A DNA stretch of 64,000 bases from Clostridiales bacterium (GTDB taxonomy: Bacteria; Bacillota; Clostridia; Peptostreptococcales; Acidaminobacteraceae), in assembly GCA_030446305.1 (NCBI GenBank), contig JASUSA010000001.1, positions 1 to 64,000 of the forward strand, given 5' to 3'. The stretch's first letter is position 1. The number at the start of each line of letters is the position of its first letter. Of the stretch, positions 10,412 to 19,800 are shown one piece after another. The notes beneath the pieces are model-generated. The model made no database searches. It worked only from the letters and a program-made list of their open reading frames with translations, and was not told where the DNA came from. A program made the translations under genes and the position numbers.

Positions 10412-11242
10412 TTAATAAAGCTTTTCTAATACTTCTTCATTTATTTTAAACGTATGCTTTTCCTCTGGAAAAGCACCTGATTTGACTTCTTCACAGTACG
10501 CTTTTGTCGCATCTTGGATGATAACTTTCAAATTAGCGTACGTCTTGACAAATTTTGGACTCAGCGCATCATACATCCCGAGTACATCTTGAATCACCAG
10601 CACTTGGCCGTCACAGCCATTGCCTGCACCAATGCCGATGGTTGGAATACTGATCGCTTCTGAAATCATCTTGGCAAGTTTAGCCGGCACACATTCCAGT
10701 ACGATACCAAAGCAGCCTAACGATTCTAGCAGTTTTGCCTCCTCAATAAGCTTTCGCGCCTGCGATTCAGATTTGCCCTGTACTTTAAAACCACCCATCA
10801 TATTGACAGATTGCGGTGTCAGGCCCAAATGACCCAGTACTGGAATTTGAGCGGCAATAATCGCTTCAATTTTATCCTTTACAGCAAACCCGCCTTCGAG
10901 TTTAACGGCATGCGCACCGGCCTCTTGAATAAATCTTCCGGCATTTAAAACAGCCGCTTCCGGCGTCGTGTGATAGGAAAGAAAAGGCATATCGGCAATA
11001 ACCATTGCCTGTTTTGCCGCCCTCACCACTGCTTTAACATGGTGAAGCATATCTTCCATTGTGACAGACAGCGTATTTTCGTACCCGAGCATTGTCATCC
11101 CGAGGGAGTCGCCAATGAGCAAACTGTCGACACCTGCATCGTCCAAAAGTTTGGCCATACTGTAATCGTAAGCCGTCAACATGGTGATTTTTTCACCCTT
11201 TGCCTTCATTTCCAAAAATGTGCTGACACTCTTTGTTGCCAT
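10412..11242 (-). CDS. panB: 3-methyl-2-oxobutanoate hydroxymethyltransferase
   Basis: [58 protein letters not shown]. Confidence 0.95.
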   Translation of the reverse strand: MATKSVSTFLEMKAKGEKITMLTAYDYSMAKLLDDAGVDSLLIGDSLGMTMLGYENTLSVTMEDMLHHVKAVVRAAKQAMVIADMPFLSYHTTPEAAVLNAGRFIQEAGAHAVKLEGGFAVKDKIEAIIAAQIPVLGHLGLTPQSVNMMGGFKVQGKSESQARKLIEEAKLLESLGCFGIVLECVPAKLAKMISEAISIPTIGIGAGNGCDGQVLVIQDVLGMYDALSPKFVKTYANLKVIIQDATKAYCEEVKSGAFPEEKHTFKINEEVLEKLY

Positions 11243-11243
11243 A

Positions 11244-12146
11244 TTAATCCTCCTTAAGTCGATTGAGCAACTGATCGCTTAACGTCCTCGACAACCCCTT
11301 TGCATCCGCCAGTGCAAGTGTCCGTCGACCCAGTGCTTTATACAGCACCGCGTCTTCACCCGACAATTTTGCGAGATGTTTATCTACGGTATGGACATCC
11401 CCTCTTGCGATAGGACCCGTTAGGGCATCTACCGTTCCCAAGCGATCAATGTTATCAATGGTACCTTGGATTAATGGAAATAATGCTTTCATTGCAAATC
11501 GCTGATCGCAGCCTATCTTTTCAAACTGACTGAGTGCGAAATCCAGTGTTGCGACGAGATAATTCGAGCTAATCACCGCGGCGGCATGGTAAAGTGCCTT
11601 ATCTTCCGCCAACATGACAAAATGTTCATAGGCAGCACGATTCATGAGGTCAATGACCTTTTGTGCTGATGGCGTTGAAGCAATTGGCTGACCATTTTCA
11701 TGTGTCAACCCGGTTCCCTCTACGCTAAACACTGTCTGTCCCACCAGTTTCAGCGCCTGTTCAACTGAAGCAAACGCCTGAAGCGGGTGAATAGCATAAC
11801 CCGATATACCTTTCTCTAAGAGTGGTGCAATCAACCCTGATTCGTGAACACCACTGGTATGAGCAATGATCTTGTCATCAAACCGCATTGGAAGTGTATG
11901 AAGCAAACTGACAACACCTTTAATGGCGTCATCATTAACGGTTAAAAACACAAAATCACACGCTTTGACGAGTGCTTCAGCTGACTCGAATGCTACACCA
12001 TCAACGGCTGCTGCCGCCGCTACAGCATGATCAAATGTCTTGCTGTAATAGCCCATAACATTGAAATGCTTTCGGTGTAAATCCTGTCCAAGCGAGCATC
12101 CCACTCTGCCGGCGCCAATAAATCCAATTTTCATGTTCTTCTCCAT
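11244..12146 (-). CDS. panG: DUF2520 / Rossmann NAD(P) oxidoreductase, probable PanG-type ketopantoate reductase
   Basis: [19 protein letters not shown]; first gene of panB-C-D cluster that otherwise lacks a ketopantoate reductase. Confidence 0.7.
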   Translation of the reverse strand: MEKNMKIGFIGAGRVGCSLGQDLHRKHFNVMGYYSKTFDHAVAAAAAVDGVAFESAEALVKACDFVFLTVNDDAIKGVVSLLHTLPMRFDDKIIAHTSGVHESGLIAPLLEKGISGYAIHPLQAFASVEQALKLVGQTVFSVEGTGLTHENGQPIASTPSAQKVIDLMNRAAYEHFVMLAEDKALYHAAAVISSNYLVATLDFALSQFEKIGCDQRFAMKALFPLIQGTIDNIDRLGTVDALTGPIARGDVHTVDKHLAKLSGEDAVLYKALGRRTLALADAKGLSRTLSDQLLNRLKED

Positions 12147-12183
12147 TCGAAAAATTTATTGATTGTATAAATCTTTACTTTTA

Positions 12184-12300
12184 AGGAAATAACATCATTA
12201 CCTTTCGTAGATCCTTCACGGCAACAGGTTGCATTTTCGTACGATGAAAATAGTGCCAATTGTCATGAAAGGGTTAAAATTTAAATGATGTAATTTTCTC
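12184..12300 (+). repeat. Dispersed ~115-bp repeat, copy B
   Basis: AGGAAATAACATCATTACCTTTCGTAGATCCTTCACGGCAA...TTGTCATGAAAGGGTTAAAATTTAAATGATGTAATTTTCT. Confidence 0.85.
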
Positions 12301-12306
12301 ATTTAA

Positions 12307-12337
12307 AAAGCTCTTTTTGCACAAGACAAAAAGAGCT
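12307..12337 (-). terminator. Intrinsic terminator for the deacetylase gene
   Basis: AGCTCTTTTTG-N7-CAAAAAGAGCTTTTT on minus strand. Confidence 0.7.
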
Positions 12338-12510
12338 ATGGTATCATAACCTTGCTATTCCTGTCTCGGGCATATGCTCAGAGCAGTATTTGTTTTTTTC
12401 ATACATTTTTCGTGCGATCTAAATCCAAATTGCGTATAGTCCATTAGGTACTATCGCATTTATTATAACATACTATCCTAAACAAAATATTACGTTTTTT
12501 TAACATTCAT

Positions 12511-13878
12511 TTAACCGAACAACACTGGTGCAAGTATTTCAACTGCCTCTGCCCGCGTATAGGTTTCGCTTGCAGGTTCTTTCACATAAGCCTGATTGCT
12601 TCCAACTGCTTTGGCAACGCCGCCTATAAAATCAACCATAAACTCCATTGACACTTCTGCCTCTGCATTGACGGTTCCTATGCGATTTAAATACCCCATT
12701 GACCGTGCATATGTCAGATGCTTTGCATATGATGCTCTGTATTTTCGAAGATTCAGCCTTTTATCACGCGGTTCGGAAAGCAGTTCTTCCCGCAGCATTT
12801 TGTAGTAATCTCTTGGCGTTACCATGGTGACGAGCTCGCCGATTGTAATCTTTCGATTAGGCTGGAACGTGTTGTTGCGATAACCTACGATGAAGCCCGC
12901 ATTGTCCATGCGCCGTGCCGCTTCAAATCCCGGCATGCCCTCGCCGAAATCTTCAAACGGCGACAGTTTCAACAGTTCTGACACCGTGATGACTTCATAA
13001 TCATAAGATTCCAAAAGCGCAAGCTGTTTCGACAGCGCATCTGCAATCGGCGTCTGAATCGACATATTACAGCCGTCTTTCTGAAAGATAATCTGCCCAT
13101 TCAATGCATTGGGATCACGCTCAAGCAATGCGCGCATTGGTGCAATCATCGCCTCGACATCTTTTTCGTAATTACCGCTCGATGCCTTCCACCCGCCGCC
13201 GTCATAACTTGCCGCCATGTAGTGATAGCCCATGATCGCATAGGCATCATAAGCATCATAACCGTCTTTGATTCGGTCAATATAATGCGGCGGTCTCGCA
13301 AATCGCATGCCTTCGCCGGTGAGTTCTGTGACCGCATCCTCTAAAGCAGATAAGTCTTCAACGACTTCAATGAGATTATGAAATGTTTCGCGCCTGCCGT
13401 AAACCATTCTATTCTTACCAAACAAAACATGTCGATAGCCGTGATTGGCCAGTTGATTCCCAGATTCAAACAGCATTTTTACGAGTTCAGGCTGATTGAC
13501 CGCACCTGCCGACGCGTCTTTTTCAAAATCCGGATAGTGATCGTGTTTTATGCCGCCCCAGCTTGCCGTGTGCAGTTTGCCGCGCTGATCCGGATAGTTG
13601 TCAGCCGTCGTGCCAATGATGTCGAAGGTGCCTTTTGCGCCGTAAGCACGAAGGATCTCATTTAATGTAATGGTCAATCCTTTTCCCAGTGCTGCCGTAT
13701 CCGGCGACGGTGGCAATGCGCTGGGACCATCATCAAATGTCATGGCGCAGACGCGTTTTGAAGCCAGTGGATAGACGCGTTCGATACGTCTTACAGGGGA
13801 AAGAAACTTCCCGGCACGTTCTTTTTTTACCTGCTTAAACCTTTGGTTTATTTTTCTTAAACTCTCATATCCAATCAT
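12511..13878 (-). CDS. Polysaccharide deacetylase with C-terminal SLH-like repeats
   Basis: VCAMTFDDGPSA, NQLANHGYRH, ARPPHY; C-terminal GFIVGYRNNTFQPNRKITIGELV SLH-like segments. Confidence 0.8.
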   Translation of the reverse strand: MIGYESLRKINQRFKQVKKERAGKFLSPVRRIERVYPLASKRVCAMTFDDGPSALPPSPDTAALGKGLTITLNEILRAYGAKGTFDIIGTTADNYPDQRGKLHTASWGGIKHDHYPDFEKDASAGAVNQPELVKMLFESGNQLANHGYRHVLFGKNRMVYGRRETFHNLIEVVEDLSALEDAVTELTGEGMRFARPPHYIDRIKDGYDAYDAYAIMGYHYMAASYDGGGWKASSGNYEKDVEAMIAPMRALLERDPNALNGQIIFQKDGCNMSIQTPIADALSKQLALLESYDYEVITVSELLKLSPFEDFGEGMPGFEAARRMDNAGFIVGYRNNTFQPNRKITIGELVTMVTPRDYYKMLREELLSEPRDKRLNLRKYRASYAKHLTYARSMGYLNRIGTVNAEAEVSMEFMVDFIGGVAKAVGSNQAYVKEPASETYTRAEAVEILAPVLFG

Positions 13879-14049
13879 CGCGTTCCCTCACTCATCTCAT
13901 CCTAATCGTATAACCTTCCATTACACCATGTATTCGGCTTTTATCAAACTTATATCAAGCTTTTATCAAGTATTTCATATCGTCAAAGGCTTTCGTCTGC
14001 ATATGCCAAAGTGCTATGTCCCCTTTGATCATGCATTCAGTCATTACGT

Positions 14050-14865
14050 CTATTCTGAATCCTTCCCCCGATATGTCATAATCAGCCCTTCAAGTGCTCT
14101 TCCAGATGGATTCAGCGCTAAAAAAAGACTGTATAAAAGTTTGGCAGTATTTTTTAGCAGTGCACCGGGTTTCTTTTGACAAATCGCCTTGTACATCTGA
14201 CTGATACACTCATACATGGGATGTGTCGGATAACCGTATGCACGTGTTTGATAAGCTGCAAACTGTTTCAGTGAAAATGCTTCCGGCAGGCAGTCAATTT
14301 CTAAATAGGCATTGCCGACTTCCATGGGCAAATGGGCGTCACTGCCTGCGACAATGGGCTTCCCATATTTCTTAGCCGCTTGTACCGCCAGTGCATTTGC
14401 TTGAAAATGATTTCGCAAATAGGCTGAACGCGCATTGTAAACTTCAATGGCATCCACCTTTTGGAGCAGTTCATCTGAAGGCGGTTTTCCCTTTATGCGA
14501 TATGGATGAGCCAAGATAATAAAGGCATCCTGCAGGCGAGCAGCTTCAATTACCGATGCACACTGGTAACGCCTTTCTTCGCACATTAAAATCGCCTCAA
14601 GAGGCGTTCGCAATCCCAGTACGATCAAATGCCCATACTCTGTCGAATATTCTGCGCCCCTTATAATCAGCGGTCGCCTTTTTGGATCAACATCCTTATA
14701 ATGCGTTTCAATAACGCTATTGAGCGTTTCGATCTCTGACATGTTGTTATGGTCGACAATGACAACGCCATTTAATTTGCGAATGTCCATACGCTCCAAT
14801 ATCGTTTTAAACTGCATATAGGAATCTAATGAAATTGCTGAATGAACATGAAAATCTATCTTCAT
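14050..14865 (-). CDS. PHP-domain metal-dependent phosphoesterase
   Basis: MKIDFHVHSAISLDSYM, VIVDHNNMSE, ILAHPYR, VAGSDAHLPMEVG. Confidence 0.85.
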   Translation of the reverse strand: MKIDFHVHSAISLDSYMQFKTILERMDIRKLNGVVIVDHNNMSEIETLNSVIETHYKDVDPKRRPLIIRGAEYSTEYGHLIVLGLRTPLEAILMCEERRYQCASVIEAARLQDAFIILAHPYRIKGKPPSDELLQKVDAIEVYNARSAYLRNHFQANALAVQAAKKYGKPIVAGSDAHLPMEVGNAYLEIDCLPEAFSLKQFAAYQTRAYGYPTHPMYECISQMYKAICQKKPGALLKNTAKLLYSLFLALNPSGRALEGLIMTYRGKDSE

Positions 14866-14904
14866 ATTTTTACTCCATGATAAAACGAGGTAGTGCCATC
14901 CATC

Positions 14905-16095
14905 TTAACGTCGATGTAAAAATGCATTCATCATGTATTTAATGCCCGGATGGGGATCATTCAAACTCAACAGGCCATCTTTGGTTGACGGGTTAATCAA
15001 ATGGCCGAAATAGCTCAAAATACCCATTGGATGTTTGCGAATATTGCCAACCGTTGACAAGAAGTCCTGTAAAACAAACTGCATGCGAACACCCAGCCGA
15101 TAGCGACCGCCAAATGATACTTGTCCCTGATACGCTGTAGACAGTCGCTGAACAGATTTATAGTAGGCAAACGGCATATCACAGCCAGCTTGCAAGGATA
15201 ACATCATGCTGCCCCAAAACCTCGGGTTGATTTCCATTAAATAGACGTCGCCGTCAATTTCTCCCTTGAATTCCACCATGGCAAATCCTCGCCAATTCAA
15301 TGCTCTCAGCAAATCCACGGCATAACGCACCATGCGATCATCCCATATGCTCTCGCACAGGGTGCTTGGGCCGCCGCTGACAGGATACTCCCTCAATCGC
15401 TTATGGCAAAAAATCGCCGTTGGTTCATGCGAGCCATCAAAGACGCAAGAGACGCCAAAACCACTACCGGTTACATAGCGCTGCACCAATGGCGATGCCT
15501 GAATGGCATGCATATTTGAATAGGCAGCAATAAAATCTTTGGCATTGTCAACAATGCGATAGCGCTGCTCAGGCTTGAGTGTCAGGCGTTCAGCAAATCG
15601 ATATTTTATGACCACCGGATATGTCAGTCGATCAGCCAATGATTGAATGGTTTCTTCCTCTTTCAGCCACGTCGTTTCTGGGAACGGCACATTGACATCC
15701 TTGGCAACTTCCGACAGCAAAAAAGTATTGTTCGCCCGTTCCAAATTTTCATGGCAGACCAAATGATATTCAAAGTACGGTTTGATTAATTCACTGTACT
15801 GCACAATGCATTCATGTGTCTGACTTCTTGGCACAATCAATACGGGACACTCACCTGTTCGTTCCAGAATACGATTGCCAATTGACGCCAGCTGATTGAT
15901 AAATGCCTGCTTAGATTGTTCCGGCCCCGTAATGACTTCTTGATAAGTGACATATTTCGAAAAAAAACCGAGTCTTTCATAGGGCTTTGTCGTTTCAAAA
16001 GCAACTGCTGTTATAGGAATGCCCTTTCTCCCCAATGACCAGATTGCCGTCATGGTCATTCTATATTGTATATCGGTAATGACGACTTCTCTCAT
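14905..16095 (-). CDS. ATP-grasp (carboxylate-amine ligase type) protein
   Basis: YPVVIKYRF, GFAMVEFKGEIDGDVYLMEINPRFWGSMMLS. Confidence 0.82.
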   Translation of the reverse strand: MREVVITDIQYRMTMTAIWSLGRKGIPITAVAFETTKPYERLGFFSKYVTYQEVITGPEQSKQAFINQLASIGNRILERTGECPVLIVPRSQTHECIVQYSELIKPYFEYHLVCHENLERANNTFLLSEVAKDVNVPFPETTWLKEEETIQSLADRLTYPVVIKYRFAERLTLKPEQRYRIVDNAKDFIAAYSNMHAIQASPLVQRYVTGSGFGVSCVFDGSHEPTAIFCHKRLREYPVSGGPSTLCESIWDDRMVRYAVDLLRALNWRGFAMVEFKGEIDGDVYLMEINPRFWGSMMLSLQAGCDMPFAYYKSVQRLSTAYQGQVSFGGRYRLGVRMQFVLQDFLSTVGNIRKHPMGILSYFGHLINPSTKDGLLSLNDPHPGIKYMMNAFLHRR

Positions 16096-16323
16096 ACCGC
16101 CTCCTGCAAAATAGCTTGAGTCGAATCTTTGCTGATCTCAGGCGTACAGTTAACCCTCTTCAGCAATAAAAGCTCAATAAGTAAGGAAATTGTATCAAAT
16201 CGCCAATATCGTGTCAATCAGCCACCGCACGAACGTCAGCACTGCCGCCCATGTAAAATTAAAAGCGGCTTAGACTATCGTCCAAACCGCTTACATTCAT
16301 TATGGCTTATTGCGTTACAAAGT

Positions 16324-16482
16324 TTAGTGTTCCTTTGTCTTGGTTTCATACATGAGTGAATATTCTAAATCAACTTCACTCTCGCATCCTTTACATAATC
16401 CAAACTTGTTAACTTTTTTCTCATCGCCACAACGCTTACAAAATTCTACTTTGAATTGGTTGCCTTTAACAATATTTCTCAT
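16324..16482 (-). CDS. 52-aa zinc-ribbon protein (below ORF-track cutoff)
   Basis: MRNIVKGNQFKVEFCKRCGDEKKVNKFGLCKGCESEVDLEYSLMYETKTKEH; two CxxC knuckles; RBS-like sequence upstream. Confidence 0.7.
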   Translation of the reverse strand: MRNIVKGNQFKVEFCKRCGDEKKVNKFGLCKGCESEVDLEYSLMYETKTKEH

Positions 16483-16650
16483 ATAATCACCTCACATAGT
16501 TGTTCTCAAGTATTTTTGTATACAATTATTCTCTATGTGAATATTATAGCGAAAGGCATTGCATAATTCAAGTCCTTTTTAGCAGTTTTTTTGTTTTTTT
16601 TAAAAAAATATGAAATTTACGAACATTCAACTTGCATCTCAAGTTGCATG

Positions 16651-18321
16651 TTACTCGTTTAACCATTTAGAAAGGAACACATCCATTGAATCTGAACTGT
16701 AACCTCTTCGCCATGCAGCAATTCCAGGCAATTCATATGTTTCAACCAAGTTGAGTCTCGATTGCATTGATGTTTCGTCTTCAATCCATACACGATACTT
16801 TTTGTCATTTTCGTAATATTCAGCGTAATATTGTTCGGAAGCTGAATCCCATTGAATTTCCAACGATTTATCGTCTTTAAGCTGTGTCAGTCCATTCATG
16901 GTTATCGCTTTGGAACCCGTTTTCACGTACGTTCCTCTACTGTTCTTCGTTTCCTCCCATACACGCATATATTGTGGTACACCCAAGAGTATTTTTGACG
17001 CCGGAATTTCATTTAGCGTCATTTGAATGCTCTCCTCTGTCCAAGGCAATGAGGCAACGGGACCGCTTAGCGGGCTAGATCCCCAGAATTCATCATATGC
17101 CATCAGACATACATAATCTACAGATTGCCCTAAGCGAGTTCTGTCATAAACTTTGGACCACTGATCGCTGCCGCCAGGTCTCGTCACATCAATGCTCACT
17201 GTTAAATCAGCGGCCTGCAGCATCTCTGATGCATTTGCAATAAAGTCGGCAAATGCAGTCTGATCTTCTAGGTACATATTTTCGAAATCAAAATTGATGC
17301 CATCGAGTTCGTAAAAGGCACTGTAAAAAAGCAGCTGTGCAATGGCATAGCGTTGATCAATCTCGTTGGTCAGCAAATCATGCGTCCAGTCTGGGTCGAA
17401 ATTGTTCTTAACCAGCCCCCATACTTTCACACCATTTTCATGAGCCGATCTCACATAAGAAAGTTCTGCGCTGTTGATGAGTATGCCGTTGACATTTAGA
17501 TTAAACCAAGTTGGTGAAACAACGTTAATACCAGCTTCGAAAGGTGTTTTAAGCTTCGAAAAATTTTGGCTGAACTGTTCAATTGCTTCCCACGTCAAGC
17601 TGATCGGTTCATTGGATGAGGGTTTCACAGGATCATATGTCACTTGCGGTTCAAAGGCCACGGGTGTGGTCTGAACTTTCTCCTTAAGGTAAATCAAATG
17701 CCCTGTTGCATCCAGTGCTGATACATAGTCATTTGCACTGCTAAGCATATACACCGTTTCACTGACGCCTGCTTCACCATACCTTGCGAAACCATTCGGC
17801 AGCGCTTTATATTTTGTGACGCCCTGCTGGAGCATTCCTACGCCAACATTGGTCGTTTCATTATAAAGCAACAGGGCACCAGTCTCTTCAAAATACACAT
17901 AGCGGTATGCATAAAGCCGGCACAATGTCTCCAAAGAGAGATACGCTCGGTCTTCATTGTAAACAAGCGGCACGTTAATCGCGCTCATATTGTCTTCGAG
18001 ATATGCTCTAACCACTTCATTGTCTATATTAAACGCAATCTCAGACAAATCTACGTAAATACGCTGACCACTGTTTGACAGCGTTACCGTATCATCAATA
18101 TACTGCGTCAATAAATCTAGTGCGATATAATGCTGACCTTCATAATCCGTCAAGTACTCTGATCCAATTAACTGGTCATTTAAATAGACAGCATTGAGAT
18201 CTGCCTCATCATCAATAAGAGATGTCAGCAGCGATTGATAGCTTTGATTTAAAAAAAAGAGCTTTACACTGAGCCCAATAACACAAATGAGCAATATGGC
18301 AATGGCCAATTTGGATTTCAT
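16651..18321 (-). CDS. Secreted glycoside hydrolase family 18-type protein with copper-amine-oxidase-N-like domain
   Basis: N-terminal membrane anchor; LDGINFDFENMYLED (GH18 DxxDxE-like), VDYVCLMAYDEFWGSSPLSGPVASL, PASKILLGVPQYMRVW. Confidence 0.85.
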   Translation of the reverse strand: MKSKLAIAILLICVIGLSVKLFFLNQSYQSLLTSLIDDEADLNAVYLNDQLIGSEYLTDYEGQHYIALDLLTQYIDDTVTLSNSGQRIYVDLSEIAFNIDNEVVRAYLEDNMSAINVPLVYNEDRAYLSLETLCRLYAYRYVYFEETGALLLYNETTNVGVGMLQQGVTKYKALPNGFARYGEAGVSETVYMLSSANDYVSALDATGHLIYLKEKVQTTPVAFEPQVTYDPVKPSSNEPISLTWEAIEQFSQNFSKLKTPFEAGINVVSPTWFNLNVNGILINSAELSYVRSAHENGVKVWGLVKNNFDPDWTHDLLTNEIDQRYAIAQLLFYSAFYELDGINFDFENMYLEDQTAFADFIANASEMLQAADLTVSIDVTRPGGSDQWSKVYDRTRLGQSVDYVCLMAYDEFWGSSPLSGPVASLPWTEESIQMTLNEIPASKILLGVPQYMRVWEETKNSRGTYVKTGSKAITMNGLTQLKDDKSLEIQWDSASEQYYAEYYENDKKYRVWIEDETSMQSRLNLVETYELPGIAAWRRGYSSDSMDVFLSKWLNE

Positions 18322-18477
18322 GATGCCTCCTCGCTAATGTCTTATGTTTGCTATCCTTATTATATCACGACATTAGAGGGATACGCTTTACAGTGCCGTT
18401 ACAAGTATTGACGCATCGAAATAGATAATCGCAATTGCTGCTTGATTTTGAATGCGTGTCATATAAAGCACGGATGG

Positions 18478-19116
18478 TTACAGGCAGCGAACAAATGCTG
18501 AATGCAAGGCCTCTGCCGTATCATACCGATCAGCCTGATTTAATGCCAGAGCTTTTGCAAGTACATTGAGATGATCCGGTTTAAAGGATTTCAACCTGCT
18601 CTCATAACAACGGTAAAACGTCTTAACGTATGCAAAGATGTCAGAAGTTTCATTGTATTTTTCAGGTTCAAAAAGTGCCTCAGGCGCTGCATATGCAATG
18701 GTTCCCACAATCGAATCCTGTGCTTCATGAGCTGTTGCACTGCCAAAGTCAATAAAGGATATACTGTCGGTTTCATCTACAAGCAAATGTCTTGGGCATA
18801 TATCGCGATGCAGAATATGCCGTTCATGCATCGCACTTAATACCTTTAACCCGTCTAAAAACAGCGCATCAAACGGCTGTTGACTTTGATTCAGCGGTAC
18901 GCCTTCTGCATACTGAATAAACAAATGCATGATTCCGTCTCCCACTTGATAGTCCATAAGTCTGGGAATACCGCGAATGCCATTTAATGCTTTTAAATTT
19001 TTTACTTCTTCAAGCCCGCGATGCAGCGGCAATATTTTTTTCACGCGCTTGGCACGTGTCATCTCATTTATTTCTACTGTGCAATTATCGCTCAGCACAC
19101 GCTCTTTTTCCCACAT
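18478..19116 (-). CDS. Small Ser/Thr protein kinase-like protein
   Basis: HILHRDICPRHLLVDETDSISFIDFGSAT, GTIAYAAPEAL, SDIFAYVKT; no obvious glycine-rich loop. Confidence 0.75.
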   Translation of the reverse strand: MWEKERVLSDNCTVEINEMTRAKRVKKILPLHRGLEEVKNLKALNGIRGIPRLMDYQVGDGIMHLFIQYAEGVPLNQSQQPFDALFLDGLKVLSAMHERHILHRDICPRHLLVDETDSISFIDFGSATAHEAQDSIVGTIAYAAPEALFEPEKYNETSDIFAYVKTFYRCYESRLKSFKPDHLNVLAKALALNQADRYDTAEALHSAFVRCL

Positions 19117-19191
19117 CCTTATAACTTGCCTCCTTTGGCCTCATATATTTTTACTGCATTGGTTCACCGATGATTCAATAGCCATCACCCA

Positions 19192-19800
19192 TTATTGCGA
19201 TGGCGGCCGACAGTGACTGCATGGTCTATAGCCATCCGCTTTCGCCTTTTCAAGTGTCGTCTTAATCTTACTAAGCCTTAAATGATAGCAGCTTCCGGTA
19301 TGATAACATTCTCCCGTTCGTGTAATGTAGACGATGGTACTCTTAGGCTTAATCGTATCACCTGACAAAGCAGCGGATACCGGTACTGAAAACTGCTTTC
19401 TCATAACATTCAGCGGCAGGTTTATATCATATGTAAGGGTCCATACAAAGATGCCCTCATTGTCTAAACTGCTTCCGGCGCTGCTGTAAGCCGATACAAG
19501 CTCCAAATCATCGCATTTGCTCTTAATGCGCTGTGTCCCCCATGCTGCCAGCATCAAACGATTGACCTCTCTTACAGGCAACTCATTTGAAGTTAATGTC
19601 GCAGACATAATAACGGACATTTCTTTTGAAATCGTCTGCATTTCACCAACAACACGTGTTTCGACAAACAGACTATAGACAAACCCTATGGCTGTAAACG
19701 TGATGAGCATCGTAACCGTCATCACAATAAGGCTCTCAATGGCAATACTGCCTCGTCGCCTGCACTTTTTATCTCTCTGTTTTAACAAAGCCCTATTCAT
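19192..19800 (-). CDS. TadE-like pseudopilin with C-terminal Cys/His metal-binding-like motif
   Basis: RRRGSIAIESLIVMTVTMLITF N-terminus; C-terminus VYITRTGECYHTGSCYHLRLSKIKTTLEKAKADGYRPCSHC. Confidence 0.65.
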   Translation of the reverse strand: MNRALLKQRDKKCRRRGSIAIESLIVMTVTMLITFTAIGFVYSLFVETRVVGEMQTISKEMSVIMSATLTSNELPVREVNRLMLAAWGTQRIKSKCDDLELVSAYSSAGSSLDNEGIFVWTLTYDINLPLNVMRKQFSVPVSAALSGDTIKPKSTIVYITRTGECYHTGSCYHLRLSKIKTTLEKAKADGYRPCSHCRPPSQ

